NCBI GenBank assembly: GCA_027452025.1
Contig: DAIDHI010000002.1
Coordinates: 1-40,126, forward strand
Direction: 5' to 3'
DNA length: 40,126 bases
Origin: Elusimicrobiota bacterium
GTDB taxonomy: Bacteria; Elusimicrobiota; Elusimicrobia; UBA1565; UBA9628
Shown one piece after another: positions 1 through 6,519 of this stretch (its first letter is position 1; each line of letters starts with the position of its first letter). The position numbers and the translations under genes are program-made. The notes under the pieces were generated by a model. It saw only the letters and a list, made by a program, of their open reading frames with translations, was not told the DNA's origin and ran no database searches.

Positions 1-40
1 ACTGCGGCACGGCAGGCGTCTCTGACGTTGTGACTTCCAT
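1..40 (-). CDS. 5' end of an unidentified leftward gene (partial)
   Basis: An ATG on the minus strand (38-40) is preceded by a good Shine-Dalgarno, GGAGGT, four bases upstream. The 13 visible codons read MEVTTSETPAVPQ and run off the left edge. Nothing about function can be said. A TAGAAT -10-like hexamer lies just upstream (53-58 read in reverse) but no convincing -35 accompanies it. The gene would lie downstream of the CPBP protease gene in the same direction, 81 bases after its stop. Confidence 0.45.
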   Translation of the reverse strand, partial: MEVTTSETPAVPQ

Positions 41-121
41 GGCGACCTCCATTCTATCACGGCCCACGGAAGGGCAACGCCGCTTCAACTGTCAGTTAAT
101 TCAACGGCAAAAGTCTCCAAT

Positions 122-934
122 TTAAGCTGGTCCTGAACACCAGCACAGTAGATTCTCGATCAGATGGACCAGCACCGGAGCACCTAGGCTTCCGGTCCAG
201 ATCCTGATTCCGCCGTACAAGAGGCCGGACACGAAGTAGCTGGCGAAACTCCACGCTCCGTGGAAATCGTGCGCGGCAGCGAAAAGCAGCGACGCCGCGA
301 AAAGACTCGCCCATCGGCCGATGTATTTCTGCAGGGAAGTCTGGATCAGCCCTCGGTATAGAAGCTCCTCGACGATGGGGATAAGCAGGACGGGCGTGAG
401 AAAGTGGTTATAGACCGTAGGATTGGCGGTCAGGAACCAATCTGGGTCGATATGCACCGAGACGCTGTGCGGCATCCTTTGCAGGAACCAGGCATCAGGA
501 AGAGCCCGCAGGACATGCTGCGCCAATTGGGACAACGCCGCGAGCATCGGGGCCCATGCCAGGAATCCAAATCGGGAAGGCCTGCGCCACCCGATGTCCT
601 CTTCCTTCATCGACAGGCAGCGCAAGCCAATGACCACCAAGGCGATCCGGAAGAGGTTGTCGAGAATGGCATGAGAGAAATGGACGTAAAAATAGGCGTC
701 GTCCCCATTGAAGCCGCGCGCCTCGAGCCACCGAGTCAAACCATCGACGGCATGATATGAGGCGAACCAATAAAGGTTTCGCAGGGACAACGCGTATATC
801 AGCGCGATGGGAATCAGGAAGCGCGTCCAGGGGGAGGGCTCGCGCGAGCCCTCCCCCTTTTCGATGCGCTCGAGCTCAGTGCTCCGTGCCACCGGAGGTC
901 GCGCCCGGACCCGACTTGTGAACGTCGAAGTCAT
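122..934 (-). CDS. CPBP-family intramembrane metalloprotease (copy 1)
   Basis: About 270 residues, multi-pass membrane protein. The CPBP (Abi/Rce1-like) signature is visible: EELLYRG (about residues 189-195), then a histidine in LFAAAHDFHG (about 222), and a last motif LVHLIENLL (His about 257, Asn about 261). In this family the Glu pair and the histidines form the metalloprotease site inside the membrane; known roles include CAAX-type processing and bacteriocin maturation or self-immunity. The start is uncertain. ATG at 934 is used here, but GTG at 892 and TTG at 1006 are in frame and none has a convincing Shine-Dalgarno. The 5' part overlaps the 3' end of the upstream secreted-protein gene and crosses a perfect 28-nt palindrome (830-857) that encodes the KGEGSREPSP stretch. 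Substrate unknown; the upstream gene product is the obvious candidate partner, by inference only. Confidence 0.8.
   Translation of the reverse strand: MTSTFTSRVRARPPVARSTELERIEKGEGSREPSPWTRFLIPIALIYALSLRNLYWFASYHAVDGLTRWLEARGFNGDDAYFYVHFSHAILDNLFRIALVVIGLRCLSMKEEDIGWRRPSRFGFLAWAPMLAALSQLAQHVLRALPDAWFLQRMPHSVSVHIDPDWFLTANPTVYNHFLTPVLLIPIVEELLYRGLIQTSLQKYIGRWASLFAASLLFAAAHDFHGAWSFASYFVSGLLYGGIRIWTGSLGAPVLVHLIENLLCWCSGPA
830..857. other. Perfect 28-nt G+C-rich palindrome followed by TTTT on the + strand
   Basis: The sequence reads GGGGGAGGGCTCGC followed by its exact reverse complement, then TTTT at 858-861 on the plus strand. It has the form of an intrinsic terminator for rightward (antisense) transcription. 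On the leftward mRNA it lies 18 nt after the stop of the gene at 876-1727 without a following U tract, and inside the N-terminal coding part of the CPBP gene. It may act as an mRNA hairpin between the two genes. Confidence 0.55.
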
Positions 935-1727
935 GGGAGGTCGTATTCCTGTTGTCGTTCTGCTGGTGCCTGTGGTCGTCCTGGTTCTGCTGCCAGCCGC
1001 GGGCAACGTCGGGGTCGTGCTGGGGGTTGTTCCGCCGCGAGTTCGGGTCCGTATGCTCGTCGCTCACGAGAACCAGCCCTTCGCGCCTTCGTCCGCCGAA
1101 CAGCAGGGCGACCGCGGCGATGAAGCTCGCGCCGGCCGCGCCGAAAGGAAGCCCGGAGCCGGAAGACTCCCTGCCGCCGCCCTTGGGAGCCGGGACGTAA
1201 ACGGCATCGACCGAGCGGCTCGGAGAAGGCGAACCCAAACGCTGCGATCCGCCCGCTCGGGCCGACGAGGAGCCCCCCTCGAAAGACACCGGCGCATCGT
1301 CGGAAGCCGCCGGCCTCCCGCTCGAATTTTCGAAAAACTTGCCGAGCTTCTCGGCCGCCTGAGAGATATCCCCCTCCCCCACGGCCTTCGAGATCCGCGC
1401 CGAGGCCGCCGCGTAGGGCGTGAGGCTCCGTGACTCGCGATCAGGCCGAGGCCCCAACGGCGGCGGCTCCTGCCACGGACCGCAGCGCCACGAGCACGAC
1501 GTCGGGTCAAGGATGGGCACGGTGCCAGGAAGGCATTCCGGCTGCGGGATTCGATCGATGAGCGGGCACCTCAGAAACGGCCCCTGATCCGGCTGAGGCA
1601 GCTTGAGGGACGCTGTTACGGTCGCCTGGACGGCGGGCGGCATGGAGGCCGACAGACCGGCTGAAGCGCCGCTGGCCAGGACCGAGACGCCCCCGAGCGC
1701 CATGATCACGATCTTACTCATTTTCAT
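876..1727 (-). CDS. Signal-peptide protein with N-terminal Cys cluster and C-terminal membrane segment (unknown)
   Basis: 283 residues. The start is fixed by a strong Shine-Dalgarno (AGGAGAGAAGGA) just before ATG AAA ATG. Residues 1-25 are a signal peptide (MKMSKIVIMALGGVSVLASG, then ASAG). A mature N-terminal segment carries four cysteines (about C52, C63, C76, C80; spacing x10, x12, x3) among prolines. A low-complexity Ser/Gly/Ala region follows, then a hydrophobic helix (AGASFIAAVALLFGG), basic residues, and a polar tail rich in Asn, His, Gln and Asp. The topology suggests an exported domain anchored by one C-terminal helix with the tail inside. I do not recognise the family. The CPBP gene follows immediately and overlaps its 3' end, so the two are probably co-expressed. 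Confidence 0.7.
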   Translation of the reverse strand: MKMSKIVIMALGGVSVLASGASAGLSASMPPAVQATVTASLKLPQPDQGPFLRCPLIDRIPQPECLPGTVPILDPTSCSWRCGPWQEPPPLGPRPDRESRSLTPYAAASARISKAVGEGDISQAAEKLGKFFENSSGRPAASDDAPVSFEGGSSSARAGGSQRLGSPSPSRSVDAVYVPAPKGGGRESSGSGLPFGAAGASFIAAVALLFGGRRREGLVLVSDEHTDPNSRRNNPQHDPDVARGWQQNQDDHRHQQNDNRNTTSHDFDVHKSGPGATSGGTEH

Positions 1728-2199
1728 TCCTTCTCTCCTGCGAAACGATTGAGGGTGAGGTTCGGAGACCCCCAGCCTCCTTCCTCTTCCTCTGGCCCCA
1801 TCCGGTTCCGGCCGGATCGTGGATGCCCCAGAGCCGATTCTCCGGGCTACAGAGATTCTCCTCACTGACGGAGAACCTACCGCTTCACGCCTTTCTCGGG
1901 AGCAATTTCCATGCCGCCTTAGAAAGTGTGGAATCAAGCCTCTTTGCCCGAAGGCCATTCCCAAACGGTAAGGAATGCGGGCCAAATGGGAATCCGACTA
2001 ATTCTTCGATCGTCACCATATTAGACGGACGACCGGGTCACGGCGTTCCCGCAAATATATGGAAGAGGCGCAGGAAATCGCGGGAACGATTGAGCTTCCA
2101 ATTCGTCTCTACTAGAGGGGGCGCCGCGGCACCTAAATTGCTCCCGGCTTGATGAGGTTCGTCCAGAACACTTAGCTCAAATCGAGGAGGAAGTTTCGA
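1728..2199. other. 472-bp divergent intergenic region
   Basis: It separates the two divergent secreted-protein/CPBP cassettes, so it should hold promoters for both. Shine-Dalgarno sequences are clear at each end (before 1727 leftward and before 2200 rightward), but no consensus -35/-10 pair is evident. The one notable structure is the 9-bp inverted repeat at 2044-2088. A rightward open frame through 1823-2152 has no Shine-Dalgarno and no recognisable composition, so I do not call it a gene. Confidence 0.5.
2044..2088. promoter_or_regulatory. Inverted repeat CGTTCCCGC / GCGGGAACG, possible operator
   Basis: Perfect 9-bp arms at 2044-2052 and 2080-2088 are separated by 27 nt (centre-to-centre 36 bp). 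It lies about 110 bp upstream of the start at 2200, in the divergent region. The spacing suits a regulator binding two half-sites or a hairpin in an upstream RNA. No regulator is known; this is a structural observation. Confidence 0.35.
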
Positions 2200-2736
2200 A
2201 TGAACAATGCGAATCATCGCCTGCACGCCGGGATCGCCGCGCTCGTGGTCTCGCTGTCGTCGTTGGGAGGCCGAGCACTCGCCGCCCCCTCAGGCCAAGC
2301 GGCGTCGCAGCTGAACGCCCAGGCGGCGGCGTTCGGAATTCAGGGCGCCGCCCTGGTGCCTCTCGCTCGCGCCCAGGCGGTCACGGATGGATCGGCGCTC
2401 CAGAACGATCCGCAGGCCGTGATGGCGGCTCTATTCGCCACTCCGAAGACCCTGAAGACGTTCGTGAAGTGCGATTACGGCGGAGAGCACCTCACGGTTC
2501 CGATTCAGCGGTGGGAGACGGGTTACATGGTGACGAAGGACGCCACGGGCAACGAGGTCCGCCAATCCTACCAATACCCCATCATCGACCTCGGGAACTT
2601 TCGCCAAGTCGGAGACGGCCAGCTCTGTTGGCAGGTCTGTCATGAGGCCTGCGACGGCTACGGCGCCTGCTGGTTGTCGTGCACCTATCATTGCACGAAC
2701 GGCGGCGGCGAGGGAGATCCCCGGCGCAAGGGATGA
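2200..2736 (+). CDS. Small secreted protein with six-cysteine C-terminal motif (unknown)
   Basis: 178 residues. ATG is preceded by a strong GAGGAGG ribosome binding site. A signal peptide covers about residues 1-29 (hydrophobic core IAALVVSLSSLGG, then RALA|AP). The middle is soluble-looking with one isolated Cys (KCDYGG). The C-terminus has six cysteines with the near-symmetric spacing C-x3-C-x3-C-x5-C-x3-C-x3-C, followed by a Gly-rich, basic tail (GGGEGDPRRKG). No family is recognised. The cysteine array could form disulfides, bind metal, or be a modified core peptide; the sequence does not decide. A CPBP protease gene follows 96 bases downstream in the same direction. Confidence 0.75.
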   Translation: MNNANHRLHAGIAALVVSLSSLGGRALAAPSGQAASQLNAQAAAFGIQGAALVPLARAQAVTDGSALQNDPQAVMAALFATPKTLKTFVKCDYGGEHLTVPIQRWETGYMVTKDATGNEVRQSYQYPIIDLGNFRQVGDGQLCWQVCHEACDGYGACWLSCTYHCTNGGGEGDPRRKG

Positions 2737-2761
2737 TCGGCTTGGGGAAGCGAAAGAACGG

Positions 2762-2793
2762 ACGGCCGGCGCCGCTGCTTAGGCGCCGGCCGT
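2762..2793 (+). other. Strong intercistronic hairpin (12-bp stem)
   Basis: Arms ACGGCCGGCGCC (2762-2773) and GGCGCCGGCCGT (2782-2793) are perfectly complementary with an 8-nt loop. No U tract follows, so it is not a classic terminator. It sits between the secreted-protein gene and the CPBP gene, where it could stabilise the upstream mRNA or lower expression of the protease. Confidence 0.5.
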
Positions 2794-2832
2794 TGACGGG
2801 CCGGCGAGGCAAGGCTATCCTGAGGAGGCTCG

Positions 2833-3633
2833 ATGATCAGCACGAAAGATGACGTGTCTATCCGGGTCGGGCGCTATTCCCGCGCCCGGCTAATGGATGC
2901 TCTGGAGCTTCTCGGATTTTTCCTCATCGTGCTTCTACCCGCCTTTCTGTCGAATTTCACGCCGGATACGTCGCAAGCCGCGCAACACAGCGAACTCTAT
3001 TCGCAGTTGGGATTCCTCAAGGAGCTCCTTTCAAGCCTCCAATTCGGACTCGTCGCGGCTTTTTTTCTCTCGTGGCGCGACCCGAGACGATTTTGGGGTG
3101 ATCTCGCCTCCCGCGAGATCCCCTTTCCCAAGCAGATGCTCGCCGGGCTGGGACTTTGGTTCGCCTACTACTTGTTCTTCGACCTATGGGGCTTCTTGGG
3201 CGCGTTGGCCGGGATTCATTCCCCCTCAATCGCGTGGCTCCATCCAGCCAACGCGAACGAGACGGCTCTCAACGCGGTCTTCAGCGCCGTCAACGGCATT
3301 TCCGAGGAAGTCATGCGCGTCTATCTGCTAGAGCAAACCCGGCGGCTCGGCCTAGGCCGAAATGGAGCCGCCATCGCCGCCGCGGTGGCGATTTCGTCCT
3401 ACCATCTCTATCAGGGCGCCTTCACGATCGGAGCGTTCTTGATCGTGAATTTTGTTTTCAACCGACTCTATCTTTCGAAGAAGCCCCTGGTGACGCTCAT
3501 CACCTGGCACATCCTGTCCGACTTCATGCACTCGACCGACCTCGTGGGGTGGCAGCTGGTGACCGAATTGGTCAACGGATCACTGGGGATGGGCCTCTTC
3601 GCCCTCTTCAAAGGGCTCAGGCACCTTTTCTAG
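2833..3633 (+). CDS. CPBP-family intramembrane metalloprotease (copy 2)
   Basis: 266 residues, with ATG preceded by GAGGAGG. Multi-pass membrane protein. CPBP motifs are in order: EEVMR (Glu 158-159, Arg 162), a histidine in SSYHLYQG (about 191), and TLITWHILSDF (His about 226, Asp about 230). This is a clear family match, but it is diverged from the protease at 122-934 outside the motifs. Acts in the cytoplasmic membrane. It follows the six-cysteine secreted protein, which may be a substrate or a product it protects against; that link is inference from arrangement only. Confidence 0.82.
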   Translation: MISTKDDVSIRVGRYSRARLMDALELLGFFLIVLLPAFLSNFTPDTSQAAQHSELYSQLGFLKELLSSLQFGLVAAFFLSWRDPRRFWGDLASREIPFPKQMLAGLGLWFAYYLFFDLWGFLGALAGIHSPSIAWLHPANANETALNAVFSAVNGISEEVMRVYLLEQTRRLGLGRNGAAIAAAVAISSYHLYQGAFTIGAFLIVNFVFNRLYLSKKPLVTLITWHILSDFMHSTDLVGWQLVTELVNGSLGMGLFALFKGLRHLF

Positions 3634-3642
3634 ACGAAAGCC

Positions 3643-4245
3643 TTAGGGGTGGGTCTTGTAGTAGTATCGGACCCAGAAGCCGATCGTGTCGGCGCATTCG
3701 GCTTTCGCCTGGGCCGACGGGATGTCGGAAGTGCCTGAATTACTCTCGACGACGGCCCCCGTCTCTAATGGATAAGACAGACCTTTTTCGAGGCGTGCGT
3801 CCGCCATGCACATAATGGGCTGCTTCCAAAGCGCGAATCCCTGCGCCACGGAGGCCAGGTTCGCCTCGTCGTTAAGCACCTTGAAACGAATCGTCTGCAT
3901 GGAACAGATTGCGACCGTCAATATCGAGCCCGCGGCTACGAGTTGCCACCGCTGGCGGAGCCAACGGCTTGAGAACAGCGAGATTTCGCAAGCCCATGCA
4001 CCGAACGCGACAGCCCATGCCGCCAACAGCCCCCAGAGGAACCGGTAGGTCAAATTGAGGTCGATCCAAGTCGCCCACTGGATGGGCAAGAGGAAGAATA
4101 TCCCCAACACAATCCCAATGCAGCTAAATAGGATGGAGATCCGGACAAGTGGTGATGGAAACCGGGGCACGGTGAGTGAAGGATAGAACACATTTTCTAT
4201 CCCAGCAATAGTGTGGGCCTGAGGGTCAAGGTGGAGCGCAGGCAT
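3643..4245 (-). CDS. Unknown membrane protein
   Basis: 200 residues with about three hydrophobic segments (ISILFSCIGIVLGIFFLL; FLWGLLAAWAVAFGAWACEI; LVAAGSILTVAICSM) followed by a polar C-terminal domain of about 85 residues with cysteines (KQPIMCMADARL, AKAECADTIGF) that ends VRYYYKTHP. The stop lies 9 bases from the convergent CPBP stop. The start at 4245 has no strong ribosome binding site and is provisional. No family recognised. Its base composition looks less G+C-rich than the main operons, in keeping with an accessory region. Confidence 0.55.
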   Translation of the reverse strand: MPALHLDPQAHTIAGIENVFYPSLTVPRFPSPLVRISILFSCIGIVLGIFFLLPIQWATWIDLNLTYRFLWGLLAAWAVAFGAWACEISLFSSRWLRQRWQLVAAGSILTVAICSMQTIRFKVLNDEANLASVAQGFALWKQPIMCMADARLEKGLSYPLETGAVVESNSGTSDIPSAQAKAECADTIGFWVRYYYKTHP

Positions 4246-4375
4246 AGGAGCTATTCAGCCCGCAGTTTCTTGAGGCGACTCGATAAGGAGAGCGCCGCCT
4301 TATCCAGTAGAGTTAATAAGAGATTCTTGCCACTTTCTCAACAAATTGGTTTAATGGCTCCGCTCTACTCCTCGT

Positions 4376-4694
4376 GGCGGGGTAGCTCAGTGGTAGAGCA
4401 CCGGTCAACAATCGGCCCCTCTCGCCGGCGACGGCGGGAATTGCATCAGGCTATATCGGTGGAACTCCCACCCGCAGCAATGCGGAGGACAATACCGAGG
4501 GAAGGCCTCAGGGAACGTAAACCCTGAGGAACCCGTAACGACTACACGCCTGACCGCTCTCGAAGCGGAAGATATAGTCTGGACTTCACGGTAACGTGAA
4601 GAGGCTGGAAGTTCAGCCCTGGCTCGAAAAAGGAGCCGGTAACAAATCGCTGAAAAACCGGGTGTCGACAGTTCGATCCTGTCCCCCGCCACCA
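4376..4694 (+). tRNA. tRNA-Phe(GAA), interrupted by a group I intron
   Basis: Exon 1 is 4376-4405 and exon 2 is 4650-4694. Joined, they fold as a complete tRNA: acceptor GGCGGGG/CCCCGCC (4376-4382/4684-4690), D stem GCTC/GAGC, anticodon stem CCGGT/ACCGG, anticodon loop CTGAAAA (anticodon GAA), variable loop GTGTC, T stem GACAG/CTGTC with loop TTCGATC, discriminator A, and an encoded CCA. The GTGTC variable loop and the CTGAAAA loop are typical of bacterial tRNA-Phe. The intron lies between positions 31 and 32, where the anticodon stem meets the loop. No other tRNA-Phe is visible in the window, so splicing may be essential if this is the only copy. Confidence 0.93.
4406..4649 (+). ncRNA. Self-splicing group I intron (244 nt) within tRNA-Phe
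   Basis: The catalytic core can be traced by pairing. P1 is exon CCGGU (4401-4405) with guide GCCGG (4424-4428), with the expected U-G pair at the splice site. P3 is TCAGGC (4446-4451) with GCCTGA (4548-4553). P4 is 4456-4460 with 4494-4498. A GCAA-tetraloop hairpin lies in the P5 arm, and an 8-bp hairpin CCTCAGGG/CCCTGAGG in P6. P7 is GACTA (4540-4544) with TAGTC (4575-4579). P8 is CCGCT/AGCGG (4554-4558/4564-4568). The conserved S element AAGATATAGTC is at 4569-4579. P9 has a GTAA tetraloop, followed by two more hairpins. The intron ends in the required G (4649). There is no room for an endonuclease gene. Confidence 0.93.
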
Positions 4695-4700
4695 TTTTGA
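4650..4700 (+). repeat. Direct repeat copy 1: 3' half of tRNA-Phe plus TTTTGA
   Basis: 51 bp from the anticodon loop through CCA and six bases beyond. It matches 4826-4876 with a single difference (CCCCC here, CCCTC in copy 2). The left boundary is exactly the 3' splice site of the intron. Repeats of this shape, made of a tRNA 3' half plus a few bases, are the usual attachment sites of tyrosine-recombinase elements. Confidence 0.85.
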
Positions 4701-4704
4701 AATT

Positions 4705-4725
4705 ATCTCGACAGGAATCTCGACA
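4705..4725 (+). repeat. Tandem 9-mer ATCTCGACA x2, possible integrase arm sites
   Basis: The two copies (4705-4713 and 4717-4725) are spaced 12 bp apart, just inside the first tRNA-derived repeat. Short direct repeats next to an attachment core are typical arm-type integrase sites, but two copies this short could be chance. Confidence 0.25.
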
Positions 4726-4825
4726 AAAAAGTCGGAAAAAGGCGTAAGGGAGCGAGAAGAGGATCGAGAAAAGCGCTGGAAATCCCAGCGACTACTGAAA
4801 GGCGCCCGGCCACAGTACATCTAGT

Positions 4826-4876
4826 CTGAAAAACCGGGTGTCGACAGTTCGATCCTGTCCCTCGCCACCATTTTGA
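4826..4876 (+). repeat. Direct repeat copy 2: truncated tRNA-Phe 3' half
   Basis: Same 51 bp as 4650-4700 with one substitution in the acceptor strand. It is preceded by GT, so it reads GTCTGAAAAACCGG. That matches the spliced, intron-less tRNA sequence for two extra bases, whereas copy 1 is preceded by intron sequence. No 5' half is present, so it cannot make a tRNA. The ATG of the cupin gene begins on its last base. Confidence 0.85.
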
Positions 4877-5301
4877 TGAGAAAATCCATCCTGCTGGCGC
4901 TCGCCGTCGCCGCGCTGGCCTCTTCGGCCTTCTGCGCCCGGGTGACGATCGGGCGCGGCCGCAGCCTCGACTGGACGGTCCCGGGCAATCTCCCTCCCGG
5001 CGCGGAGTATCATCTGATCTACGAGGACCCCGTCACCCATGGGATCGAAGCCCTGGTGCGCTTTCCCTCCGGCTATTCCACCGATGCCCACCAGCACAGC
5101 CACGACGAGACGATGGTCGTGCTGCGCGGCAAGCTCGTGCTCGTCGTCGCGGGCAAGGCCACCACTCTGCGCGCGGGCGACTACGCGCTCATTCCCGCCG
5201 GCACGCCCCATTCCTTCAAGGCGCCCGGCTGGGGCGGCTGCGAGATGGTCATGACGGTCTCCGGCCCCTACGACGTCCTTCCCGCGACGCCCGCGCGCTG
5301 A
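4876..5301 (+). CDS. Secreted single-domain cupin protein
   Basis: 141 residues. An N-terminal signal peptide (MRKSILLALAVAALASSAFC) is followed by a cupin barrel. Metal-binding-type residues are in DAHQHSHDETMVVL, with a downstream His in PAGTPHSF. The fold is recognisable (cupin_2 type), but the substrate is not predictable. It is probably periplasmic. The ATG starts on the last base of the duplicated tRNA repeat and has no Shine-Dalgarno (upstream reads CCACCATTTTG). Its expression signals may therefore have been replaced when the repeat formed. The radical SAM gene follows after 6 bases. Confidence 0.8.
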   Translation: MRKSILLALAVAALASSAFCARVTIGRGRSLDWTVPGNLPPGAEYHLIYEDPVTHGIEALVRFPSGYSTDAHQHSHDETMVVLRGKLVLVVAGKATTLRAGDYALIPAGTPHSFKAPGWGGCEMVMTVSGPYDVLPATPAR

Positions 5302-5307
5302 GAAGCC

Positions 5308-6519
5308 GTGGGATTGGAGCGCGGCTTGCGGCAGTACCGGGCCGCCATGGAGAAGCTCAACGCTCCGGCTTGCGAAGCGGCCGCCGCCGAGCTCTATTGG
5401 ACCCGGCACGACTTGCCTTGCGACCCGCGCTGGCGCGCCAAGCGGCGGGCGGAGCGGCGGCTTCTGGGCGAACTGGCGCGTCTCGGCGTCAAAGGGGACC
5501 CGCGGCGCCGCGCCCTCTACACTCGCTCGCGGCCTCGCGGCTGCCGCGTCTGCCTCAAAGGCAAGGGCGCCTGCCTGTCCGTCACCAACCTCTGCACCCG
5601 GGACTGCTTCTTCTGCCCCAATCCGCGTCCCCGCGCCGACCGCGTCGCGCTGGGGGGCTATCCGATCGACGAAGAGAGCCACCTCGTCCGAGTCGTCGAG
5701 CGCTTCGGGCTGGAGTCGATCGGCATCTCGGGAGGCGACCCCCTGACCCGGCTCGATCGCACGGCGCGCCTGGCGCTCTCCCTGCGCCGGCGCTTCGGCC
5801 CCGGCTTCTGGATGCAGCTCTACACCAACGGCGACCTCCTCAGCGACGAGGCTCTGCGCCGCCTGCGGCGCGCCGGGATCAACGAGCTGCGCATCGACCT
5901 CGCCGCCTACGGCTTCGATCTGCGGCCCGTCCGCCGCGCCCTCGACGGCATCGGACGCGTCACCATCGAGCTCCCCGTCATTCCGGAGCACGAGGCGCGG
6001 CTCAAACGGCTCATCGGCGAGCTCGACGCGCTGGGAGCGCGCCACCTCGTGCTCCATGAGCTCGGCTGCGCCGCAGCCAACCGGCGCAGCCTGGCCCGCC
6101 GCGGCTACCTTGCCAAGTCGCCGCGGCAGCCGACCAACTGGATGCGCCCGGTGTCCGACAGCGGGCTGGCCGCTCTGCGCCTTCTCAAGCACGCCCTTCG
6201 CACGACCCGCCGGATGTCGGTCTACTTCTGCTCGCACGACACCATCGAGATGATCAATCGGCGCGGCGTGCGCTATCGGCTCTCCCGCCTTCGCGCGCCG
6301 ACCCCGGCCCGGCTAGACGGCCAGGAAAGAGACGGCGGCCGCGGACAGCGTAAAGCGCGCCGGCAGAGTTCCCACCGACTCTCCGTCCACGTTGAGGCGC
6401 ATCGAGGAAGGACCGCGCGCCTCGAAGGTCCTGGCGCGCCAAGTGCGCACGCCGGGCGCCCGGACGTGGCCGCCCCAATAGAGCGAGGGCAGCCGCCGCA
6501 GAAGCTCAAAGCGCGATAG
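5308..6519 (+). CDS. Radical SAM protein
   Basis: 403 residues from GTG 5308; an internal ATG at 5347 is an alternative start. The radical-SAM cluster motif C-x3-C-x2-C is at C96, C100 and C103 (NLCTRDCFFC), followed by an SAM-contact-type segment GISGGDP (about 140-146) and YTNG. Extra cysteines C79, C82 and C89 upstream may bind a second centre. The layout recalls PFL-activase-related proteins, but the substrate is unknown. The last 70 or so residues are low-complexity Arg/Gly/Ser and lie antisense to the lipid kinase (207-bp convergent overlap), which suggests that an original stop near 6310 was lost. The upstream cupin gene is only 6 bases away, so the two are likely co-transcribed. Confidence 0.8.
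   Translation: MGLERGLRQYRAAMEKLNAPACEAAAAELYWTRHDLPCDPRWRAKRRAERRLLGELARLGVKGDPRRRALYTRSRPRGCRVCLKGKGACLSVTNLCTRDCFFCPNPRPRADRVALGGYPIDEESHLVRVVERFGLESIGISGGDPLTRLDRTARLALSLRRRFGPGFWMQLYTNGDLLSDEALRRLRRAGINELRIDLAAYGFDLRPVRRALDGIGRVTIELPVIPEHEARLKRLIGELDALGARHLVLHELGCAAANRRSLARRGYLAKSPRQPTNWMRPVSDSGLAALRLLKHALRTTRRMSVYFCSHDTIEMINRRGVRYRLSRLRAPTPARLDGQERDGGRGQRKARRQSSHRLSVHVEAHRGRTARLEGPGAPSAHAGRPDVAAPIERGQPPQKLKAR

Noticed and set aside
1823-2152. 109-codon rightward open frame in the divergent region
   Set aside because: No ribosome binding site, no recognisable domain, and it covers the inverted repeat and likely promoters.
4282-4304. 7-bp hairpin GATAAGG/CCTTATC
   Set aside because: Short and without a U tract or neighbouring signal; likely chance.
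4542-4820. Leftward open frame across the intron and tRNA repeat
   Set aside because: It is antisense to a tRNA exon and intron core, so the frame is incidental.
4826-4876. A second functional tRNA-Phe gene
   Set aside because: No 5' half; the acceptor and D arm are missing.
4792-6237. Long leftward frame (481 codons) opposite the cupin and radical SAM genes
   Set aside because: Antisense of G+C-rich coding DNA; low-complexity Ala/Gly/Arg with no motifs.
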